Source: Amycolatopsis benzoatilytica AK 16/65
GTDB lineage: Bacteria; Actinomycetota; Actinomycetes; Mycobacteriales; Pseudonocardiaceae
Assembly: GCF_000383915.1 (NCBI RefSeq)
Contig: NZ_KB912942.1
Location: 5,762,564 to 5,826,563, forward strand
Direction: 5' to 3'
Length of the DNA stretch: 64,000 nt
This document shows, in pieces, positions 1 to 8,832 of the stretch. Position 1 is the stretch's first letter; the number at the start of each line of letters is the position of its first letter. The notes beneath the pieces are model-generated. The model did no database searches. It was not told the DNA's origin and was given only the letters and a program-made list of their open reading frames with translations. The position numbers were made by a program, and so were the translations under genes.

Positions 1-688
1 CCACATAGGACTTGTCGAGGTGCCCTTCGGCCACCACCGCGTGCAGAATCCCCAGCGCCAATGCGAGATCGGTCCCCGGGGCCGGCGCGAGGTGCAGTGC
101 GGCCCGCTCCGCGGTCGGCGTCCGGCGCGGGTCGACCACGATCAGCTCCGCACCCGCCAGGTGCTGCATGAACGGCGGCATCGTCTCCGCCGGGTTCGCC
201 CCGGCCAGCAGCACCGTGTCCGCACCGCCGAGGTCGGTGACCGGAAACGGCAGCCCGCGATCCGCCCCGAACGCCCGCAGCCCGGCCGCCGCCGCGGACG
301 ACATGCAGAACCGGCCGTTGTAGTCGATCTGCGCGGTGCCCAGCGCGACCCGGGCGAACTTACCGAGCAGGTAAGCCTTTTCGTTGGTGAGCCCGCCCCC
401 GCCGAACACCGCGACCGAGTCCGCGCCGTGTTCCTGGCGCAGCGAAATCAGCCGTTCCGCCACGAAATCCAGCGCTTCGTCCCAGGAAACCGGCTGTAAT
501 TCCCCGTCGCGGCGGAGCAATGGCGTGGTCAGCCGGTCGGCCGACTCCAGCAAGGTCCCGGCGGTCCAGCCCTTCTGGCACAGTCCGCCCGCGTTGACCG
601 GAAATTCGCGCGGCGTGACACGCGTGCCGGCCAGGCGCATCCCGCACTGCAATGCGCAGTACGGGCAGTGTGTGTCGACGTGCGGCAC
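1..688 (-). CDS. Molybdopterin oxidoreductase, assimilatory nitrate reductase-like (3' end outside window)
   Basis: N-terminal ~229 residues of a molybdopterin/4Fe-4S oxidoreductase; the rest runs off the left edge. Visible cluster ligands are C8, C11 and C15 in HCPYCALQCGM, and C37 in GGLCQKG. The spacing from third to fourth cysteine is about 21 residues, shorter than in many formate dehydrogenases. It is followed by the N-terminal Mo-bis-MGD domain, with GGGLTNEKAY and NGRFCMSSAAAAG. GTG start at 688 is preceded by GAGGAG. This family includes cytoplasmic assimilatory nitrate reductases of actinomycetes (nitrate to nitrite), but formate-dehydrogenase-like or other substrates cannot be excluded from the N-terminus alone. 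Confidence 0.85.
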   Translation of the reverse strand, partial: MPHVDTHCPYCALQCGMRLAGTRVTPREFPVNAGGLCQKGWTAGTLLESADRLTTPLLRRDGELQPVSWDEALDFVAERLISLRQEHGADSVAVFGGGGLTNEKAYLLGKFARVALGTAQIDYNGRFCMSSAAAAGLRAFGADRGLPFPVTDLGGADTVLLAGANPAETMPPFMQHLAGAELIVVDPRRTPTAERAALHLAPAPGTDLALALGILHAVVAEGHLDKSYV

Positions 689-803
689 AGGCGCTCCTCG
701 GGTCGGCGATGACCCGACGGTAAGGACGCAGTGTTACCGCAATATGCCCGAATGTTTCCGGCAGTTGACATTGCCCGCCGTCCAGGACGGCGTCCGCGGT
801 GAA

Positions 804-1601
804 TCAGAGGATGGCGCTGACCTCGCGCGCCGCCACTCGCAACCCGTCCAAGCCCGCGTTCGTGGCGTGCGGGTCGAGTGCGTGCGAAGCCAGCCGGAAC
901 AGCACCGCACGCAGCAGCAATTGCGGCCACTCGGGCAGATGCGCCCACCGTTCCAGCAACGCCGCGGTCGCCCCGCCCCACACGAGCGAGTCCACCGCGG
1001 CGATGGCCGCACCCCACTCGCCAGGCCGGTAATACGGGACGAAATCGACCACTCCCGGCGCCGCGTCGCCGTCGAAGAGCAGCCCGGCGAGCAACTCGCC
1101 GTGCGCCACCTGAAGCGGCAGCTTCACCGGCCGCCGCGACGGAGCCAGAATCTCGAACCAGCGCCCGCCCTTGTCCTCGGGCAACGCCCGATCCAGATCT
1201 TCCCAGGCGATCCGGTCCGCGATGGCGTCCCGGTCGTCGCGCCCGGAAAGGAAATCGGGCCGGGGCAGGTCCGCGGTGGCCCGATGCAACCGCACCGCGG
1301 CCAGCACGGCTTCGTCACACCGATGCTCGGCGGTCCCGGAAACCTGCCGCCACGCCGACCACCCGCCGACGATCCACCGCCCGTCCCGCGACCGCACCGG
1401 CTTCGCGATCCGCAACCCCGGGTCGTCCGCGAAATCCAGCGCCCGCGCGGTCCACAACGCCTGCGACCGGTCGCCAACCGGCTTGAACACCACGTCGCCG
1501 CTGAGCCAGGACTCGGAGTCCGGTGCCAGCGTCACGACGCCGGCATCGCTGCCGAAGGCCGCGCAGACACGGTCGGACGGACGTTCGAGGGTTGAGCGCA
1601 C
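804..1601 (-). CDS. TIGR02569 family protein (kinase-like fold, actinobacterial)
   Basis: About 265 residues from the GTG at 1601. Resembles the actinobacterial TIGR02569 family, distantly related to aminoglycoside phosphotransferases: RVCAAFG at the N-terminus, then GDVVFKPV, RIAKPVRSRDGRW, QVAHGELLAGLLF (catalytic-loop-like) and VVDFVPYYRPGEWG. No function is established for the family. It follows moeZ on the same strand, as the Mtb homologue appears to do. The start is uncertain: the frame stays open to a GTG at 1691, but homology begins only near RVCAAFG. The palindrome at 1696-1746 sits between moeZ and this gene. Confidence 0.75.
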   Translation of the reverse strand: MRSTLERPSDRVCAAFGSDAGVVTLAPDSESWLSGDVVFKPVGDRSQALWTARALDFADDPGLRIAKPVRSRDGRWIVGGWSAWRQVSGTAEHRCDEAVLAAVRLHRATADLPRPDFLSGRDDRDAIADRIAWEDLDRALPEDKGGRWFEILAPSRRPVKLPLQVAHGELLAGLLFDGDAAPGVVDFVPYYRPGEWGAAIAAVDSLVWGGATAALLERWAHLPEWPQLLLRAVLFRLASHALDPHATNAGLDGLRVAAREVSAIL

Positions 1602-1695
1602 AAAGGAAGAGGCTACCCCGCCGAGCCCGCAATCCCGGCCAGACTCGCTGGTCACACCCGGTTTCGACAGCGCACCAAACCCGGCCGCCACGAAG

Positions 1696-1746
1696 CCGTG
1701 AAGGGCCCCTTGAGGGACTTAGATTCCCTCAAGGGGCCCTTCACGG
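1696..1746. repeat. Intergenic palindrome, CCGTGAAGGGCCCCTT family
   Basis: The 25-nt arms run from CCGTGAAGGGCCCCTTGAGG to its complement, with 22 perfect outer pairs around an ACTTAGAT-like centre. It lies between the moeZ stop and the next gene. The same arms recur at 9170, 18614-19012, 31084 and 58404. It could act as a terminator or mRNA-end hairpin. Confidence 0.9.
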
Positions 1747-1783
1747 ACTGCCGATATGTCAGTGAGCCGGTCGGAATGCCGTC

Positions 1784-2965
1784 TCAGTAGGTCGGCAAGC
1801 TGGGATCGATCTGCCGAGCCCAGGCCAGCACCCCGCCGCCCAGATGGGTCGCGTCCTTGAATCCCGCCGCGTGCAGCGCCGCCAGCGCTTCCGCCGACCG
1901 AGCACCCGACTTGCAGTGCAGCACGATCGGACGGTCCTGCGGCAGCTCGGCCAACGCCTCCCCGGACAGGATCCGGTCCTTCGGGATCAACGTCGCGCCC
2001 TTGATGCTGACGATCTCGTACTCGTGCGGCTCGCGGACGTCGATCAGCGCGAACTCCTCGCCGCCGTCGAACTTCGCCTTGAGCTCCGCCGGCGTGATCG
2101 TGTGCCCGGACGCGGCCGAAGCCGCCTCGTCCGACACAACGCCGCAGAATGCGTCGTAGTCGATCAGTTCGGTGATCTTCGGCGTTTCCGGATCCTTGCG
2201 GATCTTCACCTCGCGGTACTTCATCTCCAGCGCGTCGTACGAGATCAACCGCCCGAGCAGCGGCTCTCCGATGCCGGTGATGAGCTTGATCGCCTCGGTC
2301 ACCATGATCGAGCCGATCGACGCGCACAGCACGCCCAGCACGCCGCCTTCGGCGCACGACGGAACCATGCCCGGCGGCGGCGGCTCCGGGTAGAGGTCGC
2401 GGTAGTTGAGGCCCTTGCCGTTCGGCGCGTCCTCCCAGAACACGCTGACCTGGCCTTCGAACCGGAAGATCGAACCCCACACGTACGGCTTGCCGAGCAG
2501 CACCGCGGCGTCGTTCACCAGGTAGCGGGTGGCGAAGTTGTCCGTGCCGTCGACGATCAGGTCGTACTGGGCGAAGATCTCCAGCGCGTTCGCCGACTCC
2601 AGCCGCTCGGTGTGCAGGTGCACCTTGACCAGCGGGTTGATCTCCGCGATCGATTCCTGCGCCGACGCGGCCTTGAGCTTGCCGACGTCGGACTGGCCGT
2701 GGATGACCTGGCGCTGCAGGTTCGATTCGTCGACGACGTCGAAGTCGATGATGCCGAGCGTGCCCACGCCGGCCGCGGCCAGGTACAGCAACGCCGGGCT
2801 TCCGAGCCCGCCGGCACCGATGACCAGGACCTTCGCGTTCTTCAGCCGCTTCTGCCCGACCACCCCGACGTCCGGGATGATCAGGTGACGGCTGTACCGG
2901 GCCACCTCTTCCTTGGTGAGCTCGGCTGCCGGCTCGACGAGCGGCGGCAGTGCCGTGTCTGACAT
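1784..2965 (-). CDS. moeZ: Adenylyltransferase/sulfurtransferase MoeZ (ThiF/MoeB domain plus rhodanese)
   Basis: 393 residues. An N-terminal ThiF/MoeB adenylation domain has the nucleotide loop GAGGLG at 50-55, DFDVVDESNLQRQ around 75-87 and the thiolation cysteine in PSC204AEGG. A C-terminal rhodanese domain (~290-393) has the active-site loop C351KSGARS. The paired CxxC zinc ligands of E. coli MoeB are absent, as expected for MoeZ. The protein adenylates and then sulfurates ubiquitin-like sulfur carriers for molybdopterin, cysteine and thio-metabolite synthesis. The ATG at 2965 is chosen for the GGAGG just upstream. The open frame extending further upstream reads through DUF3152 sequence and is not coding. 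Confidence 0.96.
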   Translation of the reverse strand: MSDTALPPLVEPAAELTKEEVARYSRHLIIPDVGVVGQKRLKNAKVLVIGAGGLGSPALLYLAAAGVGTLGIIDFDVVDESNLQRQVIHGQSDVGKLKAASAQESIAEINPLVKVHLHTERLESANALEIFAQYDLIVDGTDNFATRYLVNDAAVLLGKPYVWGSIFRFEGQVSVFWEDAPNGKGLNYRDLYPEPPPPGMVPSCAEGGVLGVLCASIGSIMVTEAIKLITGIGEPLLGRLISYDALEMKYREVKIRKDPETPKITELIDYDAFCGVVSDEAASAASGHTITPAELKAKFDGGEEFALIDVREPHEYEIVSIKGATLIPKDRILSGEALAELPQDRPIVLHCKSGARSAEALAALHAAGFKDATHLGGGVLAWARQIDPSLPTY

Positions 2966-3063
2966 CGGGTCCTCCATACTCGCGCGGGTCGCATTGTCGA
3001 TCCCAGTGCCTTCAACGCTCGTTCGCAAGGGAGACTTCCCCGCTCCCAGATGATGGGACGTCG

Positions 3064-4251
3064 TTACTGGGCGGGCGGCGTCGGGTTCGGCCACGCGTTG
3101 GGCTTGCACACGCGGTGATCCGCGGCGACCTTGCCCTTGTCGCCGCCGGGGATGTTGTTGAGCATCGCGACGTAGTCGTCGGCGACGCCGAACGACTGCT
3201 GCATCATCACCGGCGCGGGCTGGTCGTTTCCGGGGCAGCCCACGTGATTGTTGCCGAGCGCGTGCCCGACTTCGTGGTTGATGGCGTACTGCCGGTACCC
3301 GGTCATGTCCGGGCCGTAGACCTTCGCGCCGCGCACCCAGCGGGACAGGTTGATGAGCACCCGGCCCATGCTGCGCCGGTAGCAGGAGGCTTCGAATTTG
3401 ATCTGGAACCCGCACGCGTCCGGCCGGTGCGTGGTGTCCGGAGTGGTGAGACTCACCCGGAAACTCGGGTTCGGGTAGCTCGCGTCGACCCGCTGCAACC
3501 GGATCTCGCCGTTCCACGTCCAGCTGCGCGGGTCGGACAGGATGCCCTGCACCGCGGCGCCGAAGCTGTCGTCGCCGGCGTAGCTGGACGGGTCGATGCC
3601 GTCCTCGACCTCGACCGTGTAGGTGTAGAGCTTCCCGGCCTTGCCGACGACCGGGCTGGACCCGGGGACGACGTGCCAGGTGCCCTTGCCGGTCTGGCTG
3701 AAGTCGCCGCCGGTCGGCAGTTCCGCGGTCGGCACGTTGAGGTTCACCGGCTGTGCCGGGTTCTCCGGGATGCCGCCGCCCCCGTCGATCGCGCCCGCGG
3801 CGGAGTCGCCGGACGCGGTCTCGCCCGCGGTCGCGGTGCCCGGTTCGGCCGGGCTGGTGGCGGTGTTCACCGCGACCAGGATGGTGATCACGGCCAGGAT
3901 CGGCAGCGCGTACACACGCCAGCCGTAGGTCTTCACGAACCGGGCGAACGGTGACCGCGGCTTCTTCTTCGCCGGGCGGCGCTCGGCGCCGTCCTTGGGC
4001 TGCCAGGCCGCGCTGAGCGGTTCCGCTCGGGTGCGCCGGGAGCCTGGCCGGTACCGGTCCTCGCCGACCCGCTGGGCGGGCTGCTTCTCCGGACGGTACT
4101 GGCCGACCCGCGGAGAATCGGGGTCTGAGCTGGCGGTTCGCGACGACGAAGAAGAACCCGAACGCCGCGCCGACCCCGCGGTCGACGACCGCCGGTCCCT
4201 CGCTCCCGCGTCCTGCTTCAGCCGATCCACCGACCCAGGGTGCCACACCAC
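3064..4251 (-). CDS. DUF3152 secreted/membrane-anchored putative zinc protease
   Basis: About 395 residues. A basic, disordered N-terminal region (~1-90) is followed by one membrane segment (VYALPILAVITILVAV), an extracellular linker, and a C-terminal DUF3152 domain. That domain contains HEVGHALGNNH, a metzincin-type HExxHxxGxxH zinc motif, then VMMQQ which could serve as the Met-turn, and four or more cysteines likely paired outside the cell. Substrate unknown. It lies upstream of moeZ on the same strand, matching Mtb Rv3207c-Rv3206c. The start is uncertain: GTG codons at 4251, 4248 and ~4230 are all possible and none has a strong ribosome site. Confidence 0.82.
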   Translation of the reverse strand: MVWHPGSVDRLKQDAGARDRRSSTAGSARRSGSSSSSRTASSDPDSPRVGQYRPEKQPAQRVGEDRYRPGSRRTRAEPLSAAWQPKDGAERRPAKKKPRSPFARFVKTYGWRVYALPILAVITILVAVNTATSPAEPGTATAGETASGDSAAGAIDGGGGIPENPAQPVNLNVPTAELPTGGDFSQTGKGTWHVVPGSSPVVGKAGKLYTYTVEVEDGIDPSSYAGDDSFGAAVQGILSDPRSWTWNGEIRLQRVDASYPNPSFRVSLTTPDTTHRPDACGFQIKFEASCYRRSMGRVLINLSRWVRGAKVYGPDMTGYRQYAINHEVGHALGNNHVGCPGNDQPAPVMMQQSFGVADDYVAMLNNIPGGDKGKVAADHRVCKPNAWPNPTPPAQ

Positions 4252-4310
4252 GGCCAGGTTCCCAGCAGCGACTGGCGGGCGCCTCGACGATCCGCCATCC
4301 CCCGTTCGGA

Positions 4311-5297
4311 CTACCAGGAGCCGTTGTCCGCGCTCTCCCACAGACCGAGCACCGCACGTGCCACCACCTGCGGACGCTCCATCTGGGCCACGTGCCCGGT
4401 GCGCGGGAGCACGAGCATCCGGGCCCGCGGAACGGCCTGCGCGGTACGGGGCGCCCGCCGGACCGAGATCACCCGGTCGTGGAGGCCCCAGACCACCAGC
4501 GTGGGTGCCTCGACCTGCTTGGCGACCGACCACAGCGACGCGGAACCGAGCGCGGTCCAGCGCCGGAAGATGCCGAACGTGCTGCGCTCCATCGCGGCCA
4601 GCGCCCACGGGAACCCGGCCCGCGCGGCGTGCTCCTCGACCAGCTCGTCGAGCCGGGCGTCCGGGAATCGCGACGGATCGTGAAAACACAGCTTGATGAC
4701 CTGCGCGGCGCGTTCGCGCGCGGTCAGTCCGGCCATCCGCCGCCGCACCCGTGCACCGACCACCGGGAGGTACGCCAGCGCCATCAGCGGATCCGACAGC
4801 CGGCGCGGGTCCGGGCGGCGATCCGGCATCGCCGGGGAAATCAGCGTGAGAGTTCTCACCAGCTCCGGCCGCTGCGCCGCGACGAGCAGAGAGATCGCGC
4901 CGCCCATCGAGTTGCCGAGCAAGTGCACCGGCTCGCCGAGCCGTTCGAGATGCCGCGCGACGACCGCCGAGTGGTGGTCCAGCCCGAAACCGAACCCCGA
5001 CTCCGGCTCGGAGAAACCGAATCCGGGCAGGTCAACGGCGTGGCCGGCGGCGGTCGGCGCGAGCAGCGCGGCCAGGTCGGTCCAGTTCGTGGCCGATCCG
5101 CCGAGCCCGTGCACGTATACCGCGGGAGTGCCGTCCGGGCCGGGCGTGTGCCGGACGTGCAGGCCGTTCTCGACCGTCCCGGGCCACGGCGGCACCGCCC
5201 CGTCGAGCGTCGGCAGCGGCGTAGTCGACAATGGCACCTGGGTCACGGGCGGGCGGACCGCCGCCGCGACCGGGGTGCGGGAGGTCGTGGTCGTCAC
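4311..5297 (-). CDS. Alpha/beta-fold hydrolase
   Basis: About 328 residues from the GTG at 5297. Alpha/beta hydrolase features in order: oxyanion-side VHGLGG, nucleophile elbow GNSMGG, DRVISVR-type acid region, and terminal GHVAQME histidine. A cap-like insertion (VRRRMAGLTARERAAQ onward) follows the elbow. Likely a cytosolic esterase or lipase of unknown substrate. It sits between the DUF3152 gene (59 nt downstream) and a divergent TetR gene. The start could be an ATG at 5324; the 5357 start would extend far into the shared promoter region. Confidence 0.82.
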   Translation of the reverse strand: MTTTTSRTPVAAAVRPPVTQVPLSTTPLPTLDGAVPPWPGTVENGLHVRHTPGPDGTPAVYVHGLGGSATNWTDLAALLAPTAAGHAVDLPGFGFSEPESGFGFGLDHHSAVVARHLERLGEPVHLLGNSMGGAISLLVAAQRPELVRTLTLISPAMPDRRPDPRRLSDPLMALAYLPVVGARVRRRMAGLTARERAAQVIKLCFHDPSRFPDARLDELVEEHAARAGFPWALAAMERSTFGIFRRWTALGSASLWSVAKQVEAPTLVVWGLHDRVISVRRAPRTAQAVPRARMLVLPRTGHVAQMERPQVVARAVLGLWESADNGSW

Positions 5298-5404
5298 CAG
5301 TCCAGGATGCCTGACCCTTGGCATTTCGGGCGTACCCACGAGTAATGTCAGGGCCACTTCACGCGGTGGTGAACCCGCCCGGCGAAGCGGCGGACGGAGG
5401 AAGA

Positions 5405-6028
5405 ATGACGGAGATGGCGCGACTGCAACGAGGCGTCCGGTTGCCGAGGACCGAACGCCGGGCCCAGCTGCTCACCGCTGCCCAGCGCGTCTTCGCGGAC
5501 CACGGCTACCACGCCGCGGCGATGGACGAGATCGCCGAAGAGGCCGGCGTCAGCAAGCCGGTGCTCTACCAGCACTTCCCTGGCAAGCTGGACCTCTACA
5601 TCGCGCTGCTGGAAAGCCACGTCGACGATCTGGTCGGCCGGGTGCAGGGCGCGCTGAACTCCACGTCGGACAACCGCCAGCGGGTGCCCGCGACGGTCGG
5701 CGCGTTCTTCGACTTCGTGAACAACGACGCGGGCGCGTTCCGGATGGTCTTCGAATCCGACCTGCGCGGCGAGCCCGCGGTGCAGGAAGCGGTGGACCGC
5801 GCGACCTCGGCGAGCGTCGAAGCGATCACCGAGACGATCACCTCGGACGCCGGCCTGGACGAGGAGAAGGCCCGCCTGCTGGCCGTCGGCCTGGTCGGGA
5901 TGAGCCAGGTCAGCGCCCGGTACTGGCTGCAGCACAACCAGTCGATGAGCCGCGAGGACGCGGTGGCGCTGACCGCGAACCTCGCCTGGCGCGGCATCGG
6001 CGGCGGGTTCCCGCTCAAGGACAACTGA
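5405..6028 (+). CDS. TetR/AcrR family transcriptional regulator (Rv3208-like)
   Basis: 207 residues. N-terminal helix-turn-helix (RRAQLLTAAQRVFADHGY, then MDEIAEEAGVSKPVLYQHF) and a C-terminal ligand/dimer domain with FFDFVNNDAGAFRMVFESDL. The ATG at 5405 has an excellent GGAGGAAG site 3 nt upstream. By order and sequence it corresponds to Mtb Rv3208. It is divergent from an alpha/beta hydrolase whose start lies about 108 nt away, so that gene and itself are candidate targets. Confidence 0.9.
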   Translation: MTEMARLQRGVRLPRTERRAQLLTAAQRVFADHGYHAAAMDEIAEEAGVSKPVLYQHFPGKLDLYIALLESHVDDLVGRVQGALNSTSDNRQRVPATVGAFFDFVNNDAGAFRMVFESDLRGEPAVQEAVDRATSASVEAITETITSDAGLDEEKARLLAVGLVGMSQVSARYWLQHNQSMSREDAVALTANLAWRGIGGGFPLKDN

Positions 6029-6043
6029 CGCCCTGCGCGCGAG

Positions 6044-6080
6044 GAGTGGCCAGGCCGGCTTCTCACCGGCCCAGCCACTC
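6044..6080. terminator. Bidirectional hairpin between convergent genes
   Basis: Stem of 15 nt (GAGTGGCCAGGCCGG against CCGGCCCAGCCACTC, two central mismatches) with a 7-nt loop. It is placed 16 nt after the TetR stop and 9 nt before the hydrolase stop on the other strand. There is no T-tract, as is common in actinomycetes. Confidence 0.65.
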
Positions 6081-6088
6081 ACGAGCGG

Positions 6089-6994
6089 TCAGCGCGGCGC
6101 CCGCAGCAACGCGCCGATCCGCACCGCGACCTCGCTCGCCCGTTCCTGCGGCAGCATGTGCCCGGCACCGGGGAACCGCACGAACTCCGCGTCCGGCAGC
6201 TCGTCCGCGATCACTTTCGCGTGCGGCAACGGGCAAAGTCGGTCTTTCTCGCCGGCCAGCACCACGGCTGGCGTACCGCGCAGCGTCGCCAGCGCGACCC
6301 GTCGGTCATGCGTCGAAATCGCATCCTGGAACGCGCCGAGGCTCGCCGGATGCGCGCACAGCAGCTGGTCCGCGACGGTGCGCACGTCCGCTCGCCGCGG
6401 GTGATCCCCGAAAACGAGGAACCGCGCCCCGGACCGCACCAGCGGCGGGCTCAGCGGCAGTCGCTCGCCCTTGCGGTGCGCCAGCGCTTTCGCCAGCCTG
6501 CGCTCGAACCGCGCGGACATTTGCCCGGCCATTCCCGGCAGCCCCAACGTGATCCGGTCCATCTGGCCGGACGACGTCGCCACGAACGCCACTCCGGCGA
6601 CCCGCTCGCGGACCAGGTCCGGATGCCGTTCGGCCAGTGCCATCACGGTCATCCCGCCCATCGAATGCCCGGCGACGACCAGCGGCCCGGTCGGCACGCG
6701 GGCCGCGATCAGCTCGGCCAGATCGTCGGCCAGCTGCGGAATCGTCGCTTTGCCTTCGCTCGCGGGCGCGGAGCCGCCGTGGCCGCGCAGGTCGTAGCGC
6801 AGCGTCCGGACGCCGGGGCCGAGGTGCTCGACCACGCCGTCCCACGTGCGGTGGTCCTGCGTCCAGCCGTGCACCAGGACCAGTGTCACGGCGGCGTCGG
6901 CCGGGCCGGCGGTTTCGACGTGCAGCGCGCAGCCGTCGCTGGTCACGAACCGGTGTTCGCGAGCGGGATTGCGGAGCCGTTCTACGGTGGTCAT
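6089..6994 (-). CDS. Alpha/beta-fold hydrolase
   Basis: 301 residues. Motifs: VLVHGWTQDHRTW (oxyanion side), LRYDLRGHGGS, nucleophile elbow GHSMGG, acid region LAGEKDRLCPL and terminal GAGHMLPQE. Probably cytosolic; substrate unknown. It begins 34 nt after the AurF-like oxygenase gene on the same strand, so the two are likely cotranscribed. It could process a product or ester substrate of that oxygenase, which is inference. Confidence 0.85.
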   Translation of the reverse strand: MTTVERLRNPAREHRFVTSDGCALHVETAGPADAAVTLVLVHGWTQDHRTWDGVVEHLGPGVRTLRYDLRGHGGSAPASEGKATIPQLADDLAELIAARVPTGPLVVAGHSMGGMTVMALAERHPDLVRERVAGVAFVATSSGQMDRITLGLPGMAGQMSARFERRLAKALAHRKGERLPLSPPLVRSGARFLVFGDHPRRADVRTVADQLLCAHPASLGAFQDAISTHDRRVALATLRGTPAVVLAGEKDRLCPLPHAKVIADELPDAEFVRFPGAGHMLPQERASEVAVRIGALLRAPR

Positions 6995-7028
6995 TTCGCC
7001 TCCGCGAAAAGAAGTGCGCCGACGGAGG

Positions 7029-7937
7029 TCACTTGCCCTCCGGCAGCAGGAAAGACTTGCGCCAGAACACTTTCCCCGGCAGCCCGACCAGACCGGATTC
7101 CTGCAGGAACGGCATGATCTTCTCGCCGGCCCAAGCGATCGTCGCGCGCCAGTGCGGGTTGTTCAGCGCCGTCTCGACGCCTTCCCGCGGCCGGATTCCC
7201 ACTGCCTTGTACACGTTGGGATTGATGAACGCCCTGGTCACGAAATACGAAATCAACGCGATGTTGAACTGCTGGTAGGCGATCTCCGCACGGCCCAGTT
7301 CGGCCATGGAGCGAGTGACTTCCTCGCGGGCGAAGGTGACGTGCCGCGCCTCCTCCAGCACGTGAATCCGGTTCACCATCCGGACCAGCGGCTGGATCTG
7401 GTCGTCGTTCATCTGCTCGCGCTGCAGCCGGTCCAGCACCTCCTCGGCGACCAGGATCGCGCCGTAGCGCGCCGGGCCGTAGGAAATCGCCGGCATCAGC
7501 TTGGCGAGCTGCCGCAGCACCGGCACCGGACCGTAAGTGGGGCACCCGATCCGCGCGGACATCCGGGCGAACATGGTGGAGTGCCGGCATTCGTCGGCGA
7601 TCTCGGTGAGCGCGAACTGCGCGTGCGCGGTGGTCGGGTCCTGGTCGTAGATCTCCTTGAGCAGCATCTGCATCAGGAGGATTTCGAACCACAGCCCGGT
7701 GGTCGCGATGCTGGCCATCTCGTGCTTGCCCAGCTCGATCCGCTGCTCCGGGGTGAGCCGGTCCCACAGCGGGGTGCCGTAGAGCGACGAACGCTCCGGC
7801 AGGATGTACCGCTTGCCCTCGGCCAGCGGCGCGTCCCAGTCGATGTCGACGTCCGGGTCGTAGAACTTGTTCGCCGCCGACTTCAGCAGTCGTTGCGCCG
7901 TCGCTTCCCGGTCGGTCACCTTCAGCGTCCGCGTCAT
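7029..7937 (-). CDS. AurF-like diiron oxygenase
   Basis: 302 residues of the AurF (p-aminobenzoate N-oxygenase) family. Diiron ligand motifs are visible: KHEMASI, EIADECRH, AEEVLDRL and HVLEEARH. AurF oxidises arylamines in natural-product pathways, but actinomycetes carry many housekeeping homologues of unknown substrate, and no biosynthetic genes surround this one. ATG at 7937 has GGAAGGGG upstream. The divergent TetR at 8036 and the palindrome at 8014-8026 suggest local repression. Confidence 0.88.
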   Translation of the reverse strand: MTRTLKVTDREATAQRLLKSAANKFYDPDVDIDWDAPLAEGKRYILPERSSLYGTPLWDRLTPEQRIELGKHEMASIATTGLWFEILLMQMLLKEIYDQDPTTAHAQFALTEIADECRHSTMFARMSARIGCPTYGPVPVLRQLAKLMPAISYGPARYGAILVAEEVLDRLQREQMNDDQIQPLVRMVNRIHVLEEARHVTFAREEVTRSMAELGRAEIAYQQFNIALISYFVTRAFINPNVYKAVGIRPREGVETALNNPHWRATIAWAGEKIMPFLQESGLVGLPGKVFWRKSFLLPEGK

Positions 7938-8013
7938 TTCAGCCCCTTCCAGCGCCTGACTCGCCGTTGAATCCAGAAGCCGCGTCCCTGCACCCACGAA
8001 ACATGTAACCCGT

Positions 8014-8026
8014 GGTAACAGTTACC
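8014..8026. promoter_or_regulatory. Palindromic TetR-type operator candidate
   Basis: GGTAACAGTTACC is a perfect palindrome with a single central base. It is followed at once by TCTGGTAGC, a near-match to another half-site. It lies 10 nt before the TetR ATG at 8036 and 77 nt upstream of the oxygenase start, so binding could repress both genes. Confidence 0.6.
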
Positions 8027-8035
8027 TCTGGTAGC

Positions 8036-8818
8036 ATGACCGGCGTGATCGAACGTGTCAAGCGCTCCAGCAAGCAGTCCGGCAAGCAGGCGGAAGACAC
8101 CGACGGCCCCACCGGCGACGCTCGCCGGGACCGCTGGCGCAAGCACCGCATCGCGCGCCGCGCGGAGTTCGTCGAAGCCGCGCTGCGCGCGCTCGACACG
8201 CACGGCCCGGACCTCGGAATGGAAGACGTCGCCGCGGAAGCCGGAGTCACGAAACCCGTGCTGTACCGGCATTTCGAGGACAAGGCCGACCTGTACACGG
8301 CGCTCGGCCAGCGCGGCACGGAAATCCTCTTCGAACGGCTGATCCCGGCGATCAACGCGGAACTCGCACCGGTGCCGCGGATCCGGATGGCGCTCGACTC
8401 GTTCTTCGGCGTCATCGAGGAACACCCGAACCTGTACCGCTTGCTGGCACACGGCGGACTGCCCGGCAAAGCAGCCAATTCGGACGTAGTCGCCGAGGAC
8501 AAGGAAGTCATCGCCACCGCGCTGACCGCCCTGCTCGGCGATTACATGCGGATGTTCAACATGGATTCCGGCGCGGCCGAGCCGTGGGCGCACGGCATCG
8601 TCGGCATGGTCCAGAGCACCGGGGAATGGTGGCTGGACCGGCAGTCGATGGGCCGCGATTCGGTCGTCGAGTACCTCACCCAGATCATCTGGGCGGCGAT
8701 CGACGGCCTGACCCGCCAGCAGGGCGTGGTGATCGACCCGAACCTGCCGCTCGAGGAGAACAAGGTCGTCCAGCTCGGACGGACCGAAGAAGGCGCCGCC
8801 GGCACCGAAGCCGGCTGA
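8036..8818 (+). CDS. TetR family transcriptional regulator
   Basis: 260 residues with a ~40-residue charged N-terminal extension, then helix-turn-helix (ARRAEFVEAALRALDTHG, MEDVAAEAGVTKPVLYRHF) and a C-terminal effector domain. Divergent from the AurF-like gene and probably its repressor. The ATG at 8036 is favoured because upstream codons lie inside the operator palindrome, but an internal start cannot be excluded. Confidence 0.9.
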   Translation: MTGVIERVKRSSKQSGKQAEDTDGPTGDARRDRWRKHRIARRAEFVEAALRALDTHGPDLGMEDVAAEAGVTKPVLYRHFEDKADLYTALGQRGTEILFERLIPAINAELAPVPRIRMALDSFFGVIEEHPNLYRLLAHGGLPGKAANSDVVAEDKEVIATALTALLGDYMRMFNMDSGAAEPWAHGIVGMVQSTGEWWLDRQSMGRDSVVEYLTQIIWAAIDGLTRQQGVVIDPNLPLEENKVVQLGRTEEGAAGTEAG

Positions 8819-8832
8819 CGAGAGGACCCCGG

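Noticed and set aside
384..1595. 403-residue plus-strand frame opposite the oxidoreductase and TIGR02569 genes
   Set aside because: Arg/Pro/Gln-rich shadow translation of conserved minus-strand genes.
2966..4357. 857-residue frame fusing moeZ with upstream sequence
   Set aside because: The upstream part is the wrong frame of the DUF3152 gene; moeZ has its own ATG with GGAGG at 2965.
7029..7937. Biosynthetic gene cluster centred on the AurF-like gene
   Set aside because: No polyketide, peptide synthetase or tailoring genes lie nearby; neighbours are core genes.
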